From Zizania palustris (Eukaryota; Streptophyta; Magnoliopsida; Poales; Poaceae), in the NCBI GenBank assembly GCA_019279435.1, contig JAAALK010000080.1:35529385-35593384 (forward strand): 64,000 nt of DNA, given 5' to 3'. How positions within the stretch are numbered: position 1 is the first letter of the stretch; each line of letters opens with the position of its first letter. Shown here piece by piece: positions 44,028-55,173 of this stretch. Position numbers and translations under genes: made by a program. The notes beneath the pieces were generated by a model. That model was given only the letters and a program-made list of their open reading frames with translations. It was not told the DNA's origin and ran no database searches.

Positions 44028-45386
44028 TGTTGATAGCAAAAAATGGCATTAAATGGTTAAGATTGTCAAAATATTATTTTTGGTAATTTGGGCCAAAAAT
44101 ACACATGTCCTGGACCGGGCCAAAGCCCTACAGGGCCAAAGGCCCATTGAAGCTATGGGCTTCAGAAGCTTCCTGCAGGCCTGCTAGCTTTGGCCCGAAG
44201 GCCTTCGGAGGCCTGCCTCACCGAAGCTTCGGCCCGAGGAGCAGGCTTCAGCGGGCCTGGCCAAAGGCCCACATCAGACTGAATTCCAGAGATAGAGTTT
44301 GAGTCTGATTCTGGCTAATTTTATCCCTACGCATGATTAGGCCAAATCTTAATGGATTAATCTTAGATATTAGAAGACTAGCCCCTATAAATATAGGGGT
44401 GAGGCCGGTTCATTAACCCCCCCAACACAAATCAAACACAAAGCCCTAGCTTTGAACCATACCTTTACTTTTATCTTTACTTTTTTCAACCTTCGTGGGT
44501 TTGCCTGGAAGCCCTCTGCCGGCCACTTCAGAACAGTGGTAATCCTTATTACTTCGCCTGTGAAGTATCCATTAATCTATGTAACATATTGCTATCGCCT
44601 TGTTACTTCGCTTGTGAAGTATCCGCTAATCTGCGTAACAGATTGCTACCTTCGTTTCCCTAGTGCAACACTTAGCATAATTCGGACCCTAGGCCGAATT
44701 GGCACTTGACCTCTGTTCTGTTGAAGGTTTTCATGCTCGGAGCCACTTCGCCGGAGGTGCCCGGATCTAGGAGATTGGTTTCGGAGGCTGCTAGAGCACC
44801 CCTCGGCAGAATTCCAGCTTCGACTACCTGTGCCGGACCATCACGCTTTTGTTAGTTTGACCGAGTACTGCGCGCCAGAACGCTTCACAGCAGGCTTCGT
44901 CATTACAGGCTTTGCCACGTTCGTACCCCACGTCAGACGAAGTCACGCCAGTGCGTTGCGTTCAATTTATTTTATCATGTCAAAGACTTCGCGTCGAACC
45001 CTGTTGTTCGGAGGTGATTGTCGTGTCAAGATCTGTTCAGAGCCTGCCTTCGGCCAAATTAGTCCGAACGTCGAAGGAACCTTTCGGCGGGATCCTTCGC
45101 ATCAGACGCTGAAGGTACCCTTCGGCAATACCCTTCACACTATATACTTCGAATCAGTTAGACTTCGTCCAGATTTCTGATTTATTCTGTTTAATATATT
45201 TTTTTTCGGCTAATTGGATTATTTCTGTGTGATCTGATTACCTGGCGACTCCACCCCCTTGCCACTATTAAGGGTAGTCAGAACGTGACATTAGTGTTGT
45301 GTTACGCTTGGGCTTATCCCTAAGTATCCGCACAGTTTTGGATCGTCGAACTAACCCAAGTGTCGGGGCACGTTTTCGTGTCAACA
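44028..45386 (+). repeat. Gypsy-3 5' LTR (1,359 bp)
   Basis: TG...CA ends. TATA box CCCTATAAATATAGG at about 44,386. A PBS-like site with TGGTGACTCCGCTGGGG starts at about 45,394. The similar word TGGCGACTCCAC also occurs inside the LTR near 45,244. Confidence 0.92.
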
Positions 45387-45424
45387 CACTTTTTGGTGAC
45401 TCCGCTGGGGAAGGCTATACCAAT

Positions 45425-48400
45425 ATGATGAGTACGTCTACATCGGCCGCTGGTACGTCTACAATGACTACTACATCTACATTGCCGATGGATCCCATGG
45501 GAGGCGCAGATATCGACAACCGCAACATCATGACGCCCACCCTTGAAGATATTCCCACAGAAGATCGAGCAGAAATCGAGGCAAAGATGAAGGCAGTCCA
45601 GGACCTCATGTTGGGAAGCTACGTCAAGACACGAGCAAGCTTCATCAAGCGCGACATCAATGCCCCCGACCTCACTCGGATCCAGGTAACACCAGTATCG
45701 CCTCATTTATCTTCTCTAGAGATTGAGCAGAAGATAGCCACATTAGTAGATCAAGCCATTAGCGCTTCACTAGCCAACCGTTTAGATTCGGCAGTTAGCT
45801 CTCAAGTAGAGGCGACACTTAGAAGATTCGGCTTTACTGAGGCCATACCTTCAGCTCCGATTGATAGTATACCTCCAATAAATCACATTTATATCAGAAC
45901 TGACGGTAGCACCGGCAAAGCCATTACATCTCCGGCCTCAATATCCATGGTCGAGACCAGTCACCATGCTTACGACCAGACTAGCACCGCCTACCATGCG
46001 CCGCCTCCACCTACACTAGCGCCAATTTTGCCCACGCTACCCCCGCCTCATGCACAAGCGCGTAGGCCCGAACACGTCGTATAGCCTGAGCTAGCGCATG
46101 AGGAAGAAACCCGCGGCCGACACGCCGACATACCACCGTGTGTCGCTCCCCCGCATGAGAGACACGCATAGTCAGTAGGTCAAGATGACATTGAGGAGCG
46201 GATCCGTGTACTGTTTAGGGAGTGCACTGGCTTCGTACCTAGGGGTCGAGCTAGGGTTTACCGGAAGACGTACCCCGACCATGTCGACATGATACCTTAC
46301 ATTCACGGCTATAGAGTCCCTGAATTCACCAAGTTCAACGGTGGGGGTAACAAAACCACACTAGAGCATGTCAGTCAGTTTTTAGCACAGTGTGGAGAAG
46401 CTAGTGGGTCGGACGCTTTAAAACTTAGATTATTTTCTCTCTCACTATCTGGCACCGCTTTCACTTGGTTTTCGGTGCTCCCGCCAAACTCTATCCAAAC
46501 GTGGGCTGAATTAGAACAAAATTCCACGACTACTTTTACACAGGTGAGACAGAACTTAGGCTTTCAAACTTGACATCGGTTAGATAGAAATCTAGCGAGA
46601 GCATCTCTGAGTATATCAAGCGCTTTTGAGATACTAGAAACCGGTGTTTTAGTCTTAATATTTCAGAAAGGGATTTGGCGAATCTAGCTTTCAGTGGGTT
46701 GCGCTCTGAAATCAAAGAAAGACTAGATAACCAACACTTATTAGAAGTAAGCCAAGTCTTACAACAGGCTCTGGTCGAGGAAGGCTGAGCCAAGGATAAA
46801 AAGTTCATTAAGACGTTTAACAAGCCTAGGGTTGAAGTCCACGTGATGGAGCACTCCGATGAGGAAGAATCAGAGGAATAAGAAGATTCGAATGACATGT
46901 ACACGACCGAATAGGTTTGGAACGCTAAGAGCAAACCCGTTACTTGCTCTGAGTTAAGGCCGTCTCCTACCAAGAATCAGCCTAGCGAAGTCAAATACTC
47001 ATTTTATATAACTAAGTGTGATAAAATATTTGATTTCCTCTTGAAGAACCAACTTCTCAAGTTGCCTAAAGGCCAAGTCATTCCATCTGCCGATGAGCTA
47101 AAGAAACACCCATATTGTAAGTGGCATGATTCACATTCGCATTATACTAATGACTGCAATGTTTTTCGTCAACAGGTTCATTCGGCCATAGAGGAAGGAC
47201 GATTGAAGATAGACCTCAGTCCAAAGATGAAGAAGGACAAAGACCCCTTTCCCGTGAACACCGTCAGCCTAGATGAAAAGAAGGTGCTAATTCGGCTGGA
47301 GCAGGCCGAGTCAACTAAAGAGAAAGAGTCATTATTGGAGAATCACGTACACGCACATTCGTACCTAAGAACCCTGAAGTAGGAGTATGGAAATGGAATG
47401 TTAACACGCCTCCTTCAGCTAGGGCTGGCAAGAAGCCGAAGGTGACATATCAGATGCTGTTAAACAAACACCAAAGAAAAGCTAAGGAAACAAGTCCCCG
47501 TGCAAAAAGGCTAAGTCAACCGAAGGGGCCAAAGCAGTCGGAGGGTAGCTTCGGACCACAGTGGCCGAACTCTCCGCATGGTGGCTTCGGACCACAGTGG
47601 CCGAACCCCCCGCATGGTGGCTTCGGGCCACAATGGCCAAACTCTCCGAATGATGACTACGGGTCACAGTGGCCTAACACCCCCTATGGTGGCTTCCGAC
47701 CCTAGTGGTCGAACCCTTCGTACAGTGGCCTCGGACCCCAGTGGTCGAGCTCCACACAGAGCGAGTTCGGACCCCAATGGCCGAACCTAGCTCTGATCTG
47801 TACGAATCCTCTGGTGAGAGGCTTCGGCCCGCAATGGCCGAACGTACCTCCGGCCTGGCAGGACCCTTCGCTGATATGGTCCGAGATATCGTCGACCTAG
47901 CTGAGCCCCCCGGGGTAATGGGTTTGGCTCACAGTGAGCGAAGCCGCTGTAGCCACCGATGCCTCCGCCATACAATTGGGTAGGGACCCCATGGGCTCAG
48001 TACATATCACAGTCAGAGCACCTTCCGCAACATAACATTGTCCCTTGTTTTCCTTCGGAGTATTATAACTGGAAGGGACAAAGAGACGTGGCGAAAGGAG
48101 ACATCGCCCACAGGATGTCCGTAGTACCTCTGAATCGACTCGCACAAAACGGAGCCAAAGGAGATGAGCGCGAAGAGACGAAGGACAAGGAGTCCGAAGC
48201 TATCACAGTCAGAATAGGGTCTTAGGAAGTCCCAATCTCGAAGGCCCCCTCGCCGAAGCCTGATAGAGGTAAGTCTCCTACCCCAGCCGAAGCCAGCACC
48301 GGAGCCTGCTCCGATCGGCTGAACGAGGCCGGTCCGATTGGTAGGGTCTGTGGTGAAGGCCCCTCCGATTATGAAACATGCGAGGCCGATCTTGGTGGCA

Positions 48401-48780
48401 CCCCTTCGACTAAAAATAACAGGAACAAGGCAGTGGCACCTGGTACCAAGCCACAACCATCTTGGGCACCTCTAGGTATATCCAAATCACAGAAAAGACG
48501 TCTGCAATGCCTACGTGCACAGGAGATGCGCGAGAGGAAAGCCAAGAATGAGCGAGACACCATCTTTGAGGAAATCCGCCCTCGGCCAACGATAAGATAG
48601 GTATGGAGGATCAAGTCGGTTGAGATAACCAACCCGGATCCTAGTCCAAGTGACGATGATGACGACATGCTCGACGACGACTACTCACCCGTCTCCGAGG
48701 GACCCGTACCTCAGGCAATGGACATCAACATCGTCATGCTGCCCACTGAGTTCGCCCTACCATAGGACAAGGCCGAGGTC
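45425..48780 (+). pseudogene. Gypsy-3 gag and gag-pol linker pseudogene
   Basis: Gag starts at ATG 45,425 (MMSTSTSAAGTST). The frame has TAG at 46,082 and again near 46,169, then continues with the capsid core (SDALKLRLFSLSLSGTAF, TWFSVLPPNSIQTW) at 46,400-46,510 before a frameshift. A zinc-knuckle-like segment (YCKWHDSHSHYTNDC) lies at about 47,111, with its first cysteine replaced by histidine compared with Gypsy-2. A 12-residue repeat follows (separate entry). The linker up to the protease (SKSQKRRLQCLRAQEMRER, then a run of aspartates near 48,650) stays readable with single stops at 48,223 and 48,598. Confidence 0.8.
47545..47850 (+). repeat. 36-bp coding minisatellite in Gypsy-3 gag linker
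   Basis: A unit encoding GGFGPQWPNSPH steps every 36 bp, with the TTCGG word or its variants at 47,550, 47,586, 47,622, 47,658, 47,694, 47,730 and 47,766. A further copy lies 57 bp on at 47,823. Because 36 is a multiple of three, the frame was kept during expansion. Later copies carry stops. Confidence 0.9.
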
Positions 48781-48786
48781 ACCCAG

Positions 48787-49884
48787 TTGAACCTCGGCCC
48801 ACACAACACTATTTTTGAAAAACTTGAGGATATGGCTCGCCATCTAAAGCCTCTCTACGTCAGGGGTCACATTGACGGGAAGCCTATCTCTAGGATGCTG
48901 GTTGATGGTGGCTCCACTGTTAACCTAATGCCTTACTCGCTATTGAAGAAACTTGGCAGGAGCGAGGAGGACTTGAAGAAAACTAACTTAATGCTCAACG
49001 GCTTCAACGGCGAGAGTTCCGAGGCCAAAGGCATGCTCTCCATGGAGCTGACAGTAGGCAACAAGACATTGCCAACAACATTCTTCGTCATTGACGTGCA
49101 AGGTAACTACAATGTGCTACTCGGGCACGATTGGATTCACGCAAATTGCTGCATTCCTTCTACTTTGCACCAATGCCTGATTTAGTGGGACGACTATGAG
49201 GTAGAGGTCATACCCGCAGACACTTTGGCTCAGGTAGCATTGGCCGATGTGTCCATTGACGTCATCCACAATAAAGTAGAATGTCTATCAGGTAGGGATC
49301 TTTCGGATTATGACTTTGTTAGCGTGTCCAGAGGATGTTTCGTACTCGTGTCTATAAAGTCGGCTGGTGTAGCACGGCTATTTCTAAATTAGTAGCCATG
49401 TCTAGCAAAAATAATCTAGATTGGCTGAAGTCTCGTGTAGAGCAATACCGGTCTGCTAAGAATAGTATTGCTGTGGTCATCGAAGACTTTAGCGAAGTAG
49501 AGAAATTAGGACACGGTTTTGCGTCGGTCGATCCTTTAGAGGAAATTGACATAGGCGACGGTAGCATCCCAAGGCTAGCTTTTACAAACCAACATTTACA
49601 GGCTGATGAGAAGGCCAAAGTAAAAAATTTGCTTCAGTTTTACATCGATTGTTTCGCATGGGAGTATAGTGAGATGCCTGGATTAAGCCACGAGCTCGTG
49701 GAGCATCGGCAACCTATCAAATCTGAATTTAGGCCTTATAAATAGCCTCCTCGTCACTTTAATTCGGCCGTCTATGACCGAGTTAAAGAAGAAGTGGAGA
49801 GATTACTCAAGGCTGAGTTTATTAGGCCATGTAGGTATGTTGAATGGGTCGCTAACATTGTGCCTGTAGAAAAGAAAGGGAGCG
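48787..49884 (+). pseudogene. Gypsy-3 pol, part 1: protease to start of RT
   Basis: The retroviral-type aspartic protease shows LVDGGSTVNLM with the catalytic aspartate codon at 48,904, and later NVLLGHDWIHAN. A TAG at 49,183 interrupts it. The connection region reads CFAWEYSEMPGLSHELVEH (about 49,650). A TAG lies at 49,743, then the start of RT (VKEEVERLLKAEFI, then ANIVPVEKKGS). The frame is cut by CACTA-B at 49,885 and goes on in phase at 59,385 if the insert and one target copy are left out. Confidence 0.88.
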
Positions 49885-50690
49885 CACTACTACAAACTGT
49901 CACTGTAGTGGCGTTGGGCAAAACCACTGTAGTGGCGGGCCATTAGATGCCCGCCACTAGAGTTGCTGGTGCTGACGGCAGCACCAGCGCCCGCCACTAT
50001 TGCTGGTAAAGTAGTGGCGGTCGGTGATGACGTCAGCCCGGACCGCCACTAATGTACCAATAGCAGTGGCGGGCGCTGGTGCTGCCCGCCGCTGTTAAGA
50101 TGGCCGCCACTAAAGTAATGATGACATCACTTGCGACCGCCACTACTATTCTAGCTCTAAATGCGCAGCGTCTTCCTCCCCGAGCTCTACTGGAGTTCGC
50201 ATTCAATTTTGTCCGTACAATGGCGACAAAAATCTAGATAAAGAGGGGGGAGGCTTTGTTTTCGTTTCTTTTGAAGGATTTCATTCTAGGAGGTAAATCC
50301 ATTCCGAATCTCACATTTATTTTGTATTTAATCATGTATACAATGAGTTATTATCGTTTTTCTAATTTAGGGTTTGTGAATAGAAATTTTCAAATAATCT
50401 TTCTCGACTTGAGTGGCAACGTATGCTAGATAACCCCACCAGCGTCGGATTAGTAGTGGCGGGCAGGATGACGTCACCAGCCGCCACCGTTATCCTTTTA
50501 GTAGTGGCGGGCATCCTGACGTCAGCATATGCCCGCCACTACTATACTTTTTTCCACCCGCCCAGACTAAACCCTAGTAGTGGCGGTCGGTGACGTCAGC
50601 GGCCCGCCACTACTATGTCTTTGCCCGCCACTACTACAATAAATATCAGTGGCGGGCATGCTGACATCAGCGTGTGCCCGCCACTACTAA
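49885..50690. repeat. CACTA-B left terminal and subterminal repeats
   Basis: Direct and inverted copies of AGTGGCGGGC/GCCCGCCACT cluster at 49,905-50,150 and again at 50,450-50,690, often as facing pairs separated by a GATGACGTCA-like word. About 290 bp between the clusters (50,160-50,450) has few copies. These are the expected binding sites of the element's own protein, inferred from the superfamily. Confidence 0.9.
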
Positions 50691-50696
50691 TCCGCC

Positions 50697-50704
50697 TATA
50701 TAAA
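50697..50704 (+). promoter_or_regulatory. TATA box at CACTA-B left end
   Basis: TATATAAA directly follows the last subterminal repeat and precedes a leader with CCCGCCGTCTGAAAACCC. The same layout recurs at 52,039. It probably starts the element's main transcript toward the gene at 55,174. Confidence 0.6.
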
Positions 50705-50885
50705 TTTTTCACTCCCGCCGTCTGAAAACCCTAAGCCCTAATCTTCTCCCGCTAGTTGCTGCCGCTTCTAGAGCCCGCGCCGCCGTTGTCGGAGCCCGCG
50801 CAACCGTTTCCCGGCGTTGTCAACGGAGCCGGCCCGTCGCCACCATCGAAGCCCGCCACAGCCCCCCGGAGCCCTTCACCGTGCA

Positions 50886-51290
50886 CCGTCCCCGTCGCCG
50901 CCCCGGAGACCGCCGCTGCCATCATTTCCCGGCGCCGTCACCGGAGCCGGCCCGTCGCCACCGTCGGAGCCCGCCACCGCCCCAAGATCCCTTCACCGTG
51001 CGCCGTCCCCGTCGCCGCCCCGGAGACCGCCGCTGCCATCATTTCCCGGCGCCGTCACCGGAGCCGGCCCGTCGCCACCGTCGGAGCCCGCCACCGCCCC
51101 AAGATCCCTTCACCGTGCGCCGTCCCCGTCGCCGCCCCGGAGACCGCCGCTGCCATCATTTCCCGGCGCCGTCACCGGAGCCGGCCCGTCGCCACCGTCG
51201 GAGCCCGCCACCGCCCCAAGATCCCTTCACCGTGCGCCGTCCCCGCCGCCTCCGTGGAGACCACCGCCGCCACCGGAGCCCGCTGCCGCC
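50886..51290 (+). repeat. 117-bp GC-rich tandem repeat
   Basis: The word CCGTCCCCGTCGCC recurs at 50,886, 51,003 and 51,120, and in altered form at 51,237: three near-identical 117-bp units plus a diverged part. All three forward frames stay open across the array (50,756-51,295, 50,817-51,317 and 50,881-51,378), giving proline/alanine/arginine-rich repeats. No domain is seen; it may be leader sequence. Confidence 0.9.
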
Positions 51291-51299
51291 ACTAGAGCC

Positions 51300-51960
51300 C
51301 GTTGCCGACACTGGTAGGTTATGGTTTGAATGCATTTTCAGATTGGGTTTGTTGTTTAGAGGAGTTCATATTGTTTAGGTTATGGTTTGAATGTGGTTGA
51401 ATGCATTTTCAAAAGTTGTTGGTTGCTATTGACTAATGAAGAGGGAAGGAAATTAGAGGGGTTTGTAGGAAAATGGTTCATCTTTACCTTGAATTTTCAT
51501 AACATTTTCACCTCTGGAATTGAATGGAAGAAAGACACTTTAGACAATAGAAGAGACTGAGCTATTGCTGCTCATATGATGTATCTCTTTCTTCTGCATT
51601 TTAGTTATGAGAAAATGTGGTAGATAATGGTAGATAGCTGGAAAAAATTCTCTTATCATTTTGCTCTGAAAAGAATTAATGAATTTGGTTAAAAATATAT
51701 AAATTTATAGTGATGCTAACATGCTACATTTCCCACATTCTTTGGTAACATACATATTGAGATGTAGTATATATTTGAATCCTATAGGAATGGATTCCTA
51801 TAGAATTTGCTAAAAATTTATTTGGCTTACCACATGAGAAACAAAGGATTCCATGATGTTAGGGAGTGAGTCCTATGGAAATTTTCCATGAGCTCAAAGC
51901 AAATGTTTATAATCCTATGGAAAAGAGGTATAGGGAGTGAATCCTCAGTATTCTGACAAT
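51300..51960. other. CACTA-B spacer, no gene seen
   Basis: Moderately AT-rich DNA without a supported frame or repeat. It starts with a GTAGGTTATGG segment that could be a splice donor at the end of the GC-rich leader. Confidence 0.45.
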
Positions 51961-52195
51961 ACTATGCCCGCCACTACTAAGAGAAAATAGCAGTGGTGGG
52001 CAGGATGACATCACCATGCCCGCCACTACTAATCCTCCTATATAAAAGTTTCGCTCCCGCCGTCCGAAAACCTAGTTTCATTTCTAACTCTCGTGCCGTC
52101 GTCCGCCAGTTGCCGCCACTCCCGGAGCCCGCGACACCCTCAAAGCCCATCGCCGTCGTCGCCGAAGCCCGTCGCCGCCGAACTCCACTTTTTTA
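51961..52195 (+). repeat. Second, shortened copy of the CACTA-B left end
   Basis: Two GCCCGCCACTACTA motifs, a facing AGTGGTGGGCAGG, then TATATAAA at 52,039-52,046 and a leader with CCCGCCGTCCGAAAACC. The order and direction are those of 50,630-50,830. The GC-rich leader after it is similar but lacks the 117-bp units. Confidence 0.8.
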
Positions 52196-55110
52196 GAATA
52201 ACTTTTAGAGGCCTATGATGCAAATAATAATTGAGTTATCTCTTGTATGTCATCAAGCCGTGCGACACATCCATTCCTATCAACAACTTCTTCTTTCTCG
52301 TGTTGCTGACAGGGAATGGATGTGCTCACGGTTCCATGTCAGCCATGAACATTTTGAAAAGCTACACAAAATATGCTGAGGCCTAAACAACACTGTGACC
52401 AGTTTACTACCGCTATTATTTCTAAGGCTACTATATACTAATCCTCAAGTTCATGCATCTGGCTGAAGGCCAACATTAGATTCTGCAATTCTTTTTAGGG
52501 GCCTATGATGCAAATTGTTATTGAGTTATCTCATGTATGTCATCAAGCCGTGGGACACATCCATTCCTATCAACAACTTCTTCTTTCTCGTGTTGCTGAC
52601 AGGGAATGGATGTGCTCACGGTTCCATGGCAGCCATGAACATTTTGAAAAGCTACACAAAATATGCTGAGGCCTAAACAACACTGTGACCAGTTTACTAC
52701 CGCTATTATTTCTAAGGCTACTATATACTAATCCTCAAGTTCATGCATCTGGCTGAAGGCCAACATTAGATTCTGCAATTCTTTTTAGGGGCCTATGATG
52801 CAAATTGTTATTGAGTTATCTCATGTATGTCATCAAGCCGTGAGACACATCCATTCCTATCAACAACTTCTTTCTCGTGTTGCTGACAGGGAATGGATGT
52901 GCACACGGTTCCATGGCAGCCATGAACATTTGAAAAGCTACACAAAATATGCTGAGGCCTAAACAACACTGTGACCAGTTTACTACCGCTATTATTTCTA
53001 AGGCTACTATATACTAATCCTCAAGTTCATGCATCTGGCTGAAGGCCAACATTAGATTCTGCAATTCTTTTAGGGGCCTATGATGCAAATTGTAATTGAG
53101 TTATCTCATGTATGTCATCAAGCCGTGGGACACATCCATTCCGTTCAACAACTTCTTATTTCTCGTGTTGCTGACAGGGAATGGATGTGCTCACGGTTCC
53201 ATGGCAGCCATGAACATATTTGAAAGACAACACAAAATATGCTGAGGCCTCAACAACACAAGAGAGAGAGAACAACACAATCTCCTAACTTGAGGATTAA
53301 TATAGTAGCTTCAGAAGTAATAGCTCACTACTGTAGCCAAGAAGAGTGTTCATACATTTTCCACCTTTGACACTGTGATCAGTTTACTACTGCTATTATT
53401 TCTGAGGCTACAGTAGTAAACTGATCACAGTGTCAAAGGTGGGAAATGTATGAAAAATCTTCTTGGCTACAGTAGTCAGCTATTACTTCCGAAGCCACTA
53501 TATTAATTCTCAAGCTAGGAGATTGTGTTGTTCTCTCTCTTTAGTTTTGTTGAGGCCTCAGCATATTTTGTGTTGTTTTTCCCTCTAATGTTCCATGGCA
53601 ACAAATATGCTGAGGCCTCAACGACATTGTGATCAGTTTACTACCGCTATTATTTGTAAGGCTACTATATACTAATCCTCAAGTTCATGCATCCGGTTGA
53701 AGACCAACATTAGATTCTGCAATTCCTTTTAGAGGCCTATGATGCAAATTGTTATTGAGTTATCTCATGTATGTCATCAAGCCGTGTGACACGTCCATTC
53801 CTATCAACAACTTCTTTCTCGTGTTGCTGACAGGGAATGGGCGTGCTCACGGTTCCATGGCAGCCATGAACATTTTGAAAAGCTACACAAAATATGCTGA
53901 GGCCTAAACAACACTGTGACCAGTTTACTACCGCTATTATTTCTAAGGCTACTATATACTAATCCTCAAGTTCATGCATCTGGCTGAAGGCCAACATTAG
54001 ATTCTGCAATTTCTTTTAGAGGCCTATGATGCAAATTGTTATTTAGTTATCTCATGTATGTCATCAAGCCATGGGACACATCCATTCCTATCAACAACTT
54101 CTTTCTCGTGTTGCTGACAGGGAATGGATGTGCTCATGGTTCCATGGCAGCCATGAACATTTTGAAAAGCTACACAAAATATGCTGAGGCCTAAACAACA
54201 CTGTGACCAGTTTACTACCGCTATTATTTCTAAGGCTACTATATACTAATCCTCAAGTTCATGCATCTGGCTGAAGGCCAACATTAGATTCTGCAATTCC
54301 TTTTAGGGGCCTATGATGCAAATTGTTATTGAGTTATCTCATGTATGTCATCAAGCCATGAGATACATCCATTCCTATCAACAACTTCTTTCTCGTGTTG
54401 CTGACAGGGAATGGATGTGTTCATGGTTCCATGGCAGACATGAACATTTTGAAAAGCTACACAAAATATGCTGAGGCCTCAACAACATTGTGTTCAGTTT
54501 ACTACTGCTATTATTTCTAAGGCTACTATATACTAATCCTCAAGTTCATGCATCCGGTTGAAGACCAACATTATATTCTGCAATTCCTTTTAGAGGCCTA
54601 TGATGCAAATTGTTATTTAGTTATCTCATGTATGTCATCAAACCATGTGACACATCCATTCCTATCAACAACTTCTTTCTCGTGTTGCTGACAGGGAATG
54701 GATGTGCTCATGGTTCCATGGCAGCCATGAACATTTTGAAAAGCTACACAAAATATGCTGAGGCCTAAACAACACTGTGACTAGTTTACTACCGCTATTA
54801 TTTCTAAGGCTACTATATACTAATCCTCAAGTTCATGCATCTGGCTGAAGGCCAACATTAGATTCTGCAATTCCTTTTAGGGGCCTATGATGCAAATTGT
54901 TATTGAGTTATCTCATGTATGTCATCAAACCATGTGACACGTCCATTCCTATCAACAACTTCTTTCTCGTGTTGCTGACAGGGAATGGGCGTGAACATGG
55001 TTCCATGGCAGACATGAACATTTTGAAAAACAACACAAAATATGTTGAGGCCTCAACAACACTAGAGAGAGAAAACAACACAACATCCTAACTTTAGGAT
55101 TAATATGACA
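52196..55110 (+). repeat. ~290-bp tandem array in CACTA-B (nine copies)
   Basis: The word GCCTATGATGCAAAT recurs at 52,211, 52,501, 52,791, 53,078, 53,735, 54,022, 54,309, 54,596 and 54,883: steps of 290, 290, 287, a 657-bp gap with a palindrome, then 287 each time. Each unit holds an acceptor-like TTGCTGACAG followed by a 70-bp stretch readable as NGCAHGSMAAMNILK, which in most copies closes with TAA. No whole protein is encoded. The 64-codon frame at 54,897-55,091 is only one longer version of this. Confidence 0.95.
53227..53576. repeat. Long palindrome within the 290-bp array
   Basis: Arms of about 166 bp (53,227-53,392 and 53,411-53,576) are reverse complements with scattered mismatches. 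They are separated by an 18-bp spacer. The centre-facing arm ends are CAGTTTACTACTG and CAGTAGTAAACTG. Confidence 0.92.
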
Positions 55111-55173
55111 TCAGACCTTTTTTGCATAACCAAAATTCTGATACATTAGCATCTTCATATGAATAGTTTATCT

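Noticed and set aside
52196..55110. Possible CRISPR-like array
   Set aside because: Units are ~290 bp, nearly identical throughout and have no spacers; the DNA is eukaryotic transposon sequence.
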